This document shows positions 25,159-32,508 of a DNA stretch of 38,067 nt, piece after piece. Both the position numbers and the translations under genes were made by a program. Source of the stretch: Deltaproteobacteria bacterium (GTDB taxonomy: Bacteria > Desulfobacterota > Dissulfuribacteria > Dissulfuribacterales > Dissulfuribacteraceae); NCBI GenBank assembly GCA_015494155.1, contig WGBU01000109.1, positions 1 through 38,067 on the forward strand. Reading direction: 5' to 3'. The notes under the pieces were generated by a model, which had not been told where the DNA came from, did not search any database, and saw only the letters and a program-made list of their open reading frames with translations. How positions within the stretch are numbered: position 1 is the first letter of the stretch; every line of letters starts with the position of its first letter.

Positions 25159-28080
25159 ATGAAAGATTCGACATTCAATCCAAAGGTCACGAGAAGGGGG
25201 TTTTTGAAGGCAGCGGCCATGGCAGGGGCGATTTGCGCCTTCACCCCAAAGAGCCTGCTCTCCCAGACAGTGACTCAGGCGGTTTATGGTAATCCTGATG
25301 TCCTTGACACGGATCCTAGCGTTTCCTTTGTCCGCTCTGTATGCCTCATGTGCCATTCAGGCTGCGGTATTCAGGCCAAGGTGGTAAATGGTGTGGTGGA
25401 AAAGATAGATGGGAATCCATATCATCCCAACTGCTTTTTGCCAGAAGAGCGGATCCCCTACACCACCCCTGTGGAAGAGGCAAATCTCATAAGGGGCAAA
25501 AACTGTGTGAAGTCCCAGGCGGCCATGCAGACCATGTATGACCCGTATAGGCTGAAAAACCCCCTAAAGAGGGTGGGGCCAAGGGGCTCTGGCCAGTGGC
25601 AGGAGATTAGCTGGAAGCAGGCCCTGGATGAGATAGCAGAACGGCTTAGAGAATACTATAAACCAGGGACCCCCATTGACCCCAATTTCCCTGAGTTTGG
25701 AGACATTCCCAACAAGGTGGCGTTCTCTGCAGGAAGGATCGAGCACGGGCAGAAGGAATTCACAGACAGGATATGGAAAAACGGTTTTGGTACCGCCAAC
25801 TACAGGCATGACCATACGAGTATTTGCGAGGTGTCGCACCACACAGGGTGGAATCTGGTTACAGAGTTCAAAAAGAACCACTTCAAACCCGACATATTGA
25901 ACGCAAAGGTCCTGGTCTGGTTCGGGACAAGGCCCCTTGAGGCGAACTTCCCCATGCAGACCCTCTCCAGGATGATCGCCAAATTCCTCTCAAACGGCGG
26001 AAAGATGATCACCATAGACCCTGTATTTTCCAACACAGCGGCCCGCTCCCACAAATGGGTGCCCATAAAGCCCGGGACCGATGCGGCCTTTGCCCTTGGC
26101 ATGGCCAGGTGGATGATTGATGAGGGGCGCTATGACGAGAACTTTTTGACCAACACCAAGGCAGGGGTAAATGGAGAATCATCTTACTCAGACGCCACAT
26201 TCCTGGTGAGGACAGACACGGGAGAATTCCTGAGAGACAGCGATGGAAATATCCTGGTCTGGAACAATGGCCAGGCCTACCCTGCGGAAAGTGCTCCCAA
26301 TTCCAAGGGGGAACTCCTTCCCAATGTAGATGGGACAGTCACCGTGGATGGTGTCCAGGCAAGGACGGTCTGGAGCCTCTTTCTAGACAGGGTGAAGGAA
26401 AAGACTGTTGAGGAATATGCAGCCATCTGCGGTGTTGACGCTCAGACCATAATAGACGTGGCCCGCGATTTTGCAGATGCAGGAAAGAGGGCCATGGCGG
26501 ACTTCTATAGAGGGCCTGTCCAACACACCAACGGTGCCTTAAATGCCATGGCCATAGCCTACCTCAATATCTTAAACGGCAATTTCGACTGGATAGGAGG
26601 CGCCACGGGCGGCGGCTCCCACTGGCATGAGACAGGCGGAAAGGTGGAAGGTCAGGTCTCTCTAAAGACAGTGCCCAACGGTAACTCCGCCAAAGGTGTC
26701 CCCATCTCAAGGCACCATGTAGTCTATGAAAAGGATGCCCCAAATCTCTTTGCAAGGGACGGTTATCCTGCCAAGAGGCCGTGGTTTCCGTTCAACAAGG
26801 ACTGGGCCTACCACGAGCTTTTGCCATCCATAAAGGACGGGTATCCATACCAGGTGGAAGTGCTGATAACATACTGGAACAACGTGTTGTACGCATGTCC
26901 AGCAGCCAAGGAAGTGGGTGAACAGATACTGGCTGATGAAAACAAGATAAAGCTATTGATCTCGTTTGATATATTGATCGGTGAGACATCCAAGTGGGCG
27001 GACTACATCCTCCCGGACACCACCTGGCTTGAACGCTGGTCCACCCCACACGTGGCCCCTGCGGTCCAGACCAAGTGTTCAGGGCTGAGACAGCCCCTTG
27101 CAGGGTCTTTCATAGAACAAGAAATAGACGGGAAGGTCCGTAGATTCTATGTGTCACCGCTTTCTAAAGGGAATGTTGCCCATGATTTCTGGAACGGGAC
27201 TGAAGAGGCCCAGGGTCCACAGCTCATGGAGGATATAATGATAGCCCTTGGAGGAAGGCTTGGGATACCTGGGGTGGGGAAAAACGCCTTTGACACCTCC
27301 AATGCCGCCCCTGGCTATGACTGGAGATCAGGCCTTTATTCTGCATGGGACTGGTATCTAAATATCATAAATAACTTGGCCCTGGAATCAGGGGCTTCAC
27401 CTGAGGAGATAATAGCAAAAGGTGGTGTGTTTGAGCCGGTAAGCGGCAATCCAGGGGATTCAAACGTGCTTTATGACGGTAATTTTGTGGCCCACAAGTT
27501 CAAAAAGATTCTCCACTTCTATGTGGAGGACCTTGCAACCACAAATGACGCCATGACAGGGCAGCCCTTTGACCCAATAGCCAAATACGAACCCACCAAG
27601 GACGTGCTGGACCGCCCGGTGACCTTCCCAGATGGCTTTGATTTCCACCTCATCACATATCGTTATGTACACCAGGCACAGGCCCGCACAGTGGCAAATC
27701 CATGGCTGAGACTCATAAGGCCTGAGAATTTCATCGAGATGAACGCTGATGATGGAAGGGCACTTGGAGTGAACACAGGAGACCAGGTTAGGGTCGTTGG
27801 TCCAAACGGGGTTGTTGCCCAGGGTATGGTGAGGCTTACTGAAGGAATGCGGCCTGGAGTAGTAGGCGTGCCACATTCCTATGGCCACTGGGAGATGGGG
27901 TCTAACCCCAACAATACCATAAACGGGCAAAGGGTGGCCACAGACCCCTCAAGGGGAGTAGGGGTTGCCATAAACCCGGTTATGATGCTGGATCCGCATC
28001 TAAGTGATGTCCCATTACAGGACAAGATAGGGGGCTCTGCCTCGTTCTACGATACCAAGGTGCGGATAGAAAGGGTTTAA
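25159..28080 (+). CDS. Tat-exported molybdopterin oxidoreductase, MtrAB-linked
   Basis: 973 residues with twin-arginine signal TRRGFLKAA (residues 11-19). 4Fe-4S ligands are C62-x2-C65-x3-C69 and C116. Cys223 in SICEVSHH is at the molybdenum-ligand position. The C-terminal molydop-binding domain ends ASFYDTKVRIERV, nearly the same as the end of the other molybdoenzyme (CSFYDSKVRLEKV), so the two are paralogues of one TtrA/PsrA-like clade. Unlike operon 1 there is no NrfD anchor; instead a decaheme/barrel conduit precedes it and a TorD chaperone follows. This is the layout of extracellular or outer-envelope DMSO-type reductases (DmsEFAB). Direction and substrate are open: it could reduce an external acceptor or oxidise a sulfur compound with extracellular electron disposal. 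Confidence 0.9.
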   Translation: MKDSTFNPKVTRRGFLKAAAMAGAICAFTPKSLLSQTVTQAVYGNPDVLDTDPSVSFVRSVCLMCHSGCGIQAKVVNGVVEKIDGNPYHPNCFLPEERIPYTTPVEEANLIRGKNCVKSQAAMQTMYDPYRLKNPLKRVGPRGSGQWQEISWKQALDEIAERLREYYKPGTPIDPNFPEFGDIPNKVAFSAGRIEHGQKEFTDRIWKNGFGTANYRHDHTSICEVSHHTGWNLVTEFKKNHFKPDILNAKVLVWFGTRPLEANFPMQTLSRMIAKFLSNGGKMITIDPVFSNTAARSHKWVPIKPGTDAAFALGMARWMIDEGRYDENFLTNTKAGVNGESSYSDATFLVRTDTGEFLRDSDGNILVWNNGQAYPAESAPNSKGELLPNVDGTVTVDGVQARTVWSLFLDRVKEKTVEEYAAICGVDAQTIIDVARDFADAGKRAMADFYRGPVQHTNGALNAMAIAYLNILNGNFDWIGGATGGGSHWHETGGKVEGQVSLKTVPNGNSAKGVPISRHHVVYEKDAPNLFARDGYPAKRPWFPFNKDWAYHELLPSIKDGYPYQVEVLITYWNNVLYACPAAKEVGEQILADENKIKLLISFDILIGETSKWADYILPDTTWLERWSTPHVAPAVQTKCSGLRQPLAGSFIEQEIDGKVRRFYVSPLSKGNVAHDFWNGTEEAQGPQLMEDIMIALGGRLGIPGVGKNAFDTSNAAPGYDWRSGLYSAWDWYLNIINNLALESGASPEEIIAKGGVFEPVSGNPGDSNVLYDGNFVAHKFKKILHFYVEDLATTNDAMTGQPFDPIAKYEPTKDVLDRPVTFPDGFDFHLITYRYVHQAQARTVANPWLRLIRPENFIEMNADDGRALGVNTGDQVRVVGPNGVVAQGMVRLTEGMRPGVVGVPHSYGHWEMGSNPNNTINGQRVATDPSRGVGVAINPVMMLDPHLSDVPLQDKIGGSASFYDTKVRIERV

Positions 28081-28110
28081 CAGACCATTGCTTAGAAAGG
28101 AGAAATAATC

Positions 28111-28686
28111 ATGGCTCAAATAGGTTGGATACTTGATCTTACAAAGTGTACCGGGTGCCATACGTGCGAGGTTGCCTGTAAGGCCGAAAACAATACCTTT
28201 CCGCAGACGGCGCCTGTGGAGCTCAAATCCCCATTTTCGGCTGTAACCGTCAATTACAGGAGGGTGATAGAGATCGAAAAGGGAAAATACCCAAACCCCA
28301 GGCGGGTGTTTTTATCTGTGGCGTGTAACCACTGCAAGGAACCTGCCTGTATGAAGGCCTGTCCTGTGGATGCCATTACAAAGAGGGAAGAAGACGGCAT
28401 CGTGCTCATAGACCAGGCAAAGTGCATAGGCTGCAAGTATTGCGCCACGGCATGTCCGTACGGGGCACCCCAGTTCAATGAGCACACAGGGGTGATGGAA
28501 AAGTGCACCTTCTGCATCCACAGGATCGAGGCTGGTCTAAAACCGGCATGCGTTGATGCCTGCGTGGGCGGCGCCCTGGACTTCACCTATGACCCAGACG
28601 CCCCAGGCGATTATCCTGACGAATTCGCAAATCCCAGACTTACCAAACCGTCCATTGAATGGAAGAGGGATAAGGTGAACGGATGA
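28111..28686 (+). CDS. Four-cluster 4Fe-4S subunit (DmsB/PsrB-like)
   Basis: 191 residues with four Cys groups: CTGCHTCEVAC, CNHCKEPACMKACP, CIGCKYCATACP, and CTFCIHRIEAGLKPACVDAC. It lacks the Tyr-rich insertion seen in the paralogue at 12890 and is closer to DmsB in length. No signal sequence, so export on the Tat carrier of the catalytic subunit is expected. ATG 28111 follows AAAGGAG. Its stop codon overlaps the start of the chaperone gene (ATGA). Confidence 0.93.
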   Translation: MAQIGWILDLTKCTGCHTCEVACKAENNTFPQTAPVELKSPFSAVTVNYRRVIEIEKGKYPNPRRVFLSVACNHCKEPACMKACPVDAITKREEDGIVLIDQAKCIGCKYCATACPYGAPQFNEHTGVMEKCTFCIHRIEAGLKPACVDACVGGALDFTYDPDAPGDYPDEFANPRLTKPSIEWKRDKVNG

Positions 28687-29315
28687 GCCGTACCCAGATA
28701 GAGGGCAGGGCCGAGCGTTTGCTCGGCCTTGCCAGTATCCTCCAGTTTGTTGCCTCATTTTTTTTCAATGGCCCTAGCCCTGAGCTGGACAGACTTTTAA
28801 GCGACGATGAGTGGCTAAAAAGCCTCCTTGAGGCGGGCCTTGTGGGAAAAGAGGCAGCGGAAAATATGGAAATCTTGACTCCAGAGGCGCACGCAAATGC
28901 CTTCTTCCATCTCTTTCGGGTACCCCGAAAAGGGGAGTCCCTTCCGCCATATGAACAGACGTATCTTAAGGAGCGGGTCACGGACCCGAGGGCCACCCCT
29001 GCTGTTGCCTGTAAGCTTATCTATGAGCAGGCAGGATATGACATGTCCCCTTATGAGAACATTCCAGCAGACTTTTTAGGCCATCAGGCGCGTTTTCTCT
29101 CAGAGGTGCTAAAAAAGGAGGCCGATGCCATTTCCAAGGGAGACCATGAGGGTGCAGATAACGCAAAGTCATGGAGAGTGGGCTTTTTGAGTGAACACTG
29201 CCTTTGGTGGGAACGATTTTCAAGTGATATAAAGGAAAAACAAAATGCCAGGCAATTTCTCATAATTTCAGACCTCATAAGGTCACTGGTGAGATTGCTT
29301 GAAAATGAACTGTAG
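28683..29315 (+). CDS. TorD/DmsD-family molybdoenzyme chaperone
   Basis: 210 residues, all-helical, cytoplasmic. Recognisable TorD features are LPPYEQTYL and PYENIPADFLGHQARFLSEVL (the E-x-PDHLG-like segment that contacts cofactor-free enzyme). ATG 28683 overlaps the 4Fe-4S gene. It would bind the Tat signal of the molybdoenzyme at 25159 and hold it until cofactor and partner are in place; operon 1 has no such gene in the window and may share it. A GC hairpin at 29329-29359 follows. Confidence 0.88.
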   Translation: MSRTQIEGRAERLLGLASILQFVASFFFNGPSPELDRLLSDDEWLKSLLEAGLVGKEAAENMEILTPEAHANAFFHLFRVPRKGESLPPYEQTYLKERVTDPRATPAVACKLIYEQAGYDMSPYENIPADFLGHQARFLSEVLKKEADAISKGDHEGADNAKSWRVGFLSEHCLWWERFSSDIKEKQNARQFLIISDLIRSLVRLLENEL

Positions 29316-29328
29316 TCTCATTTAAGAT

Positions 29329-29359
29329 GCGGTAGCCCCTGGTGGGCAAGGGCTACCGC
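29329..29359 (+). terminator. Hairpin after the second respiratory operon
   Basis: GCGGTAGCCC (29329-29338) pairs perfectly with GGGCTACCGC (29350-29359) 13 bases after the chaperone stop codon. No T-run follows, so it may be a weak terminator or a 3' stabilising hairpin. Confidence 0.6.
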
Positions 29360-29405
29360 TATTCGAAGGAGTTCACCAGAAAAAAAGAAATTTAAAGTTA
29401 TCTTA

Positions 29406-29618
29406 TTAACAACCTTCTATTCTCTTCATCTTGGATTTACCCTTAATTTTTACCTTATCACCAGGTTTCAGTTTACACTTTCCATCCAGGATAATAACGA
29501 GTGTCTCCCCCTCCTTCTTTACCACTTCACCCTTGCATTTGATGCCTGAATAACCAGGAGATGAAAATCCCACAACCATGAAAAAACAAATGCTTGCCAT
29601 TAAAATGAAAAGTCTCAT
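29406..29618 (-). CDS. Small secreted basic protein with C-terminal Cys (ExtJ-like)
   Basis: 70 residues from ATG 29618, chosen because AAGGAGG sits just before it; an upstream in-frame start would place the signal peptide internally. The signal peptide ends near SSPGYSG. The mature part of about 46 residues is Lys-rich and looks like a small beta barrel: GIKCKGEVVKKEGETLVIILDGKCKLKPGDKVKIKG is predominantly beta with KPGDKV turns. Three Cys, the last being the C-terminal residue (IEGC). It is divergent from the ExtI-like porin across a shared regulatory region, fitting ExtJ of the Geobacter ext locus by size and position, but sequence identity to ExtJ is not verified. Confidence 0.7.
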   Translation of the reverse strand: MRLFILMASICFFMVVGFSSPGYSGIKCKGEVVKKEGETLVIILDGKCKLKPGDKVKIKGKSKMKRIEGC

Positions 29619-29711
29619 ACTCGCCTCCTTTTTTCGATTTTTGCATACCAATTTAAGTGTGCTGCCAATTACCGGAAGTCTATGTGGGTATGAAATAACA
29701 GTCCATGATAA

Positions 29712-29812
29712 TGATCACTTTCACGTGTGATCAAAATCAAAATTTATATTTGATTCATATTTATTATAACAATGTTTACTTATGTTTTACATTAGTCACA
29801 TAATATTGTGAC
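29712..29812. promoter_or_regulatory. Two Crp/Fnr-type operator candidates between ExtJ-like and ExtI-like genes
   Basis: Site A is TGATCAC-N8-GTGATCA (29712-29733), overlapping the FNR-like GTGATCAAAATCAA (29727-29740). Site B is GTCACATAATATTGTGAC (29795-29812), a perfect-armed palindrome. Site A is nearly the same as the site at 4496-4522 upstream of the octaheme selenoprotein. The 287-base intergenic region is otherwise AT-rich, with no further element recognised. Confidence 0.6.
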
Positions 29813-29905
29813 ATCAATCATTGTTTTTACTACTTATCCCACCTATACCAAGCTAAGACCGAATCTTTTTGGGTCTAATCCAAATCACAAAAAGGAGGGT
29901 GTTTT

Positions 29906-31291
29906 ATGGAAAGGGTTAGGTTCAGACAAATGGCCTTGATTTTCTCTTTGGTACTCTTGGGGTTGATCATTCTTCCCAAGGCATTAAAGGCAGGTCCGCT
30001 CATGGAATTTGGAGACGAGGGCTACATCCAGCTCGACTTTAAACTTCAGGGCATCGCCGATTATGCTGATTTTGGTTCTGGGCTAAAAGGGGACGATGAT
30101 AGGTGGGACTTAAATCTAAGGCGCACCAGGATTAGCTTAACGGGCTTTTTGAATGATACCTGGGGCGCCAAGTTTCAGACCTGAGGCGGGACCAGTGTGG
30201 ACCGCCAGTTCGGCGGCACTGGTTTCTCCCTGGCAAACACCAACGACAAGGCCAACAGCCGGATGAGGGTTGTGGATGCATATCTCATAGGGCTCTTTGC
30301 AGATTGGCTGAACATCAAGGTGGGTATGACCAAGATCCCCCTTACTAGGGCGAATCTCGATGAGTGTTTTGCACCCCTTACCACCGAAAGGTCAAGGTTC
30401 GTCTATACCCCCTTTGGCCTGGATGCCACCAAGAGCAGCAGGGATATGGGGATAGTGGCATCTGGAAATTTCTTTGACGATCATCTCAAGTACTGGGCAG
30501 CCATCATGGAAGGGCGTGATGGCACAGCCAAATTTCCCAATCCCTTTATCGACAAAACCTTTTACACAAGCCCAGAGCCGGAGAGCAATTTAGAGTATGT
30601 ACTCAGGATCCACTATTCCTTCCTTGATCCCGAAAACAGCCCAACCTCCATGGGATACAAGGGGACCTATCTTGGGAAAAAGGGGAAAATATTTACCATC
30701 GGTATTGCAGGGGCATACGAGGCCGATGCTGCATTTAAGCACACCGCACCAGTGGGGCCACCGGGTACCCCAGGTTTCTTTAACGCCAAGGTCCTAGACG
30801 ACGACAGTGTGGACTACTGGGCCTTTACCACAGACTTCTTCCTTGAAGTCCCTGTGGTGGGTGAAGACGTGCTCACACTCACTGGCCTTTATCTCAAGGT
30901 AGATTTTGACGATGCATACAAGACTGCAAGGGCCGTTGGTGACATAAATACCATAGTAGGCGGCCTGGTGGGTCAGAGAGAGGGTTGGTATGTGAAAGGC
31001 GGCTATGTACTGCCTTTTAGGGTACTGGATGACGGGATGATTCAGCCATTCGCCCGGTACGAGCACTGGGACTATGCCAACCTCTATGGGGTGGACGATC
31101 AGACCATAGAGGAATATGGAGTTGGATTCAACTTCTTCCCGTTAGGGGACTTGAATCTCAGATTCTCCTTTGAATACCAGCACATGGAATATGACAAGCC
31201 CACCAAATTCGGTGATTACATGAGCCAGACAAACAATATATTTTATGATGATGCAGATGTCTTGACCTTTGAGTTTATGGTGACCATCTAA
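29906..31291 (+). CDS. extI: ExtI-like outer-membrane porin, predicted selenoprotein, read through an in-frame TGA
   Basis: Read as 461 residues: ATG 29906 (AAAGGAGGG upstream), in-frame TGA at 30182-30184 (codon 93), same frame to TAA at 31291. Signal peptide about 1-29; the rest is a phosphate-selective-porin-like barrel. The TGA lies in LNDTWGAKFQT-[TGA]-GGTS, in the early strand region where the porin at 6192 reads INDWLAARITSDITRK, so the sequence on both sides of the TGA is porin and a truncated first part would be useless. A strong SECIS-like hairpin follows. One further Cys occurs downstream (LDECFAP), a possible selenenylsulfide partner. From memory, ExtI is a selenite-related porin of Geobacter. 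FNR-like sites precede the gene. The symbol is given by resemblance, not by a database match. Confidence 0.82.
30191..30223 (+). promoter_or_regulatory. Bacterial SECIS-like stem-loop of the ExtI-like porin gene
   Basis: ACCAGTG (30191-30197) pairs perfectly with CACTGGT (30217-30223). An inner CCGCC (30202-30206) pairs with GGCGG (30212-30216) around AGTTC (30207-30211), and a 4-base bulge (TGGA) lies on the 5' side. The loop GU lies 23 bases after the TGA. This is the strongest of the three SECIS candidates. Confidence 0.85.
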
Positions 31292-31321
31292 CAAGCAAAT
31301 CGGACAAAAAGCAAAAATATT

Positions 31322-31347
31322 ACTGGCCTCCTTCATAGGGGGCCAGT
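31322..31347 (+). terminator. Hairpin after the ExtI-like gene
   Basis: ACTGGCC (31322-31328) pairs with GGCCAGT (31341-31347). No T-run follows; it may act as a partial terminator or mRNA boundary between the porin and the small periplasmic protein gene. Confidence 0.5.
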
Positions 31348-31374
31348 GAAATCGTTCATAGGAGGGTTAATACC

Positions 31375-31698
31375 TTGAAAAAGATTACATTTTTTCTCAT
31401 CTTCTTGGCCCTGGTCTTGATCTCTAAAACTTCTCAAGCAAAAGAACTCATAATCCATCTAAAATCTGGCAATTCAATCCATGTGAAATATGAGGGAGTA
31501 ATCCAGGGAGTGACATTGCAAGGAGAAGGGGACGCCATCTCTGGCATTTCTATGCCCCAGGCCACCATCCAACCTGCGGTTCACCAGAGCAGAACGTCCG
31601 AATCCGCTAGCGGTGAATCATCTAAGGATGACAAAGAGAAAAAGAAAAAAGGCGGCTTTTTCAGGCTAAAATGGGCAAAACCTATTGATGATTATTAA
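31375..31698 (+). CDS. Small secreted protein of unknown function
   Basis: 107 residues from a TTG codon preceded by AGGAGGG at 8 bases. Signal peptide about 1-22 (ending SQA), then a short beta-like segment ELIIHLKSGNSIHVKYEGVIQGVTL (as in small beta-meander proteins). A disordered Ser/Gln-rich linker follows, and then a strongly basic tail (KDDKEKKKKGGFFRLKWAKPIDDY). No Cys, no heme site, no family recognised. It is on the same strand as the ExtI-like porin, 83 bases downstream, so it is probably a periplasmic accessory of that porin. Its stop codon overlaps, convergently, the stop codon of the Crp/Fnr gene. Confidence 0.7.
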   Translation: MKKITFFLIFLALVLISKTSQAKELIIHLKSGNSIHVKYEGVIQGVTLQGEGDAISGISMPQATIQPAVHQSRTSESASGESSKDDKEKKKKGGFFRLKWAKPIDDY

Positions 31699-32450
31699 AA
31701 CACACCCTCTTCCACATCCCCTGTGGCAAGGCCCATGAGTCTCTCTTCATCCAATATCCTTATGTGCCGCGCCTTTCCCACTGGAATGAGCTCAATTATG
31801 CCCTGCTCACTCAATCTCTTTAAGGCACGTGAGACCACCTCCCTTTTGGTTCCAAGTAGTGAGGCTACCTCGGACTGGGTGAGCCGACACATAGAATCTC
31901 CCTTGCAGTCAACATTGGCCTGTCGAATGAGAAAAGAGGCAAGACGCTCTGGAACGCTCTTAAAGGTGAGATCATCTACTAGGTTTAAATATAAAGAAAG
32001 TCTCCTTGAAACGCACCCGATGAAGCGCTGTACAAGTCCTTGTTCCCTGGAAAGGATGTCAAGAAAGTCCTCTTTCTCAATGGCATATAAGAGGCTCTCC
32101 CCGATAGAGACAGCATTTGCAAAGGCACTTTCTACGAAAAGATTTCCAAGGCAAAAGAGATCCCCTGGTCCGAGGTGCCACAAGGTCAACTTCTTTCCAG
32201 TGGAACTTTGTTTAAACACCTCAATACGTCCCATCTCCACTATAAAGAGCTCATCAACGGGGCTTCCTTGACAAAAAATAAATTCATTAGATGAATATCG
32301 TCGCTTTTTTAATCTTGAGAGTATATTGAGAATTACCTCATCTCGTAACTCCTTAAAGGGCTCGAGCCCCTTTAAATAATCAAAAAGTGGACCATAAGAA
32401 CGGGTGGTATTCACTTTGTCCAAACCTTTTACAGAAATATTGCCTATCAT
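31695..32450 (-). CDS. Crp/Fnr-family transcription regulator
   Basis: 251 residues: cyclic-nucleotide-binding-like beta roll (about 30-150) followed by a dimer helix and winged helix-turn-helix (about 190-230). The recognition helix reads KREVVSRALKRL, keeping the E-x-x-S-R pattern that reads TTGAT half-sites in FNR. No N-terminal Cys cluster of the FNR type is seen; Cys residues are scattered (FIFCQGS, LFCLGN, RFIGCV), so oxygen sensing through 4Fe-4S is not supported. It lies just downstream of the ExtKL-like gene on the same strand, separated by 58 bases, and probably controls the Ext genes through sites such as 29727-29740 and 4509-4522. Confidence 0.9.
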   Translation of the reverse strand: MIGNISVKGLDKVNTTRSYGPLFDYLKGLEPFKELRDEVILNILSRLKKRRYSSNEFIFCQGSPVDELFIVEMGRIEVFKQSSTGKKLTLWHLGPGDLFCLGNLFVESAFANAVSIGESLLYAIEKEDFLDILSREQGLVQRFIGCVSRRLSLYLNLVDDLTFKSVPERLASFLIRQANVDCKGDSMCRLTQSEVASLLGTKREVVSRALKRLSEQGIIELIPVGKARHIRILDEERLMGLATGDVEEGVF

Positions 32451-32508
32451 CTCATACGCCCCCTAGGTAAAAGATAATAAGTTTCTTTTTGCTAGTTAAA
32501 ATAAGCTA

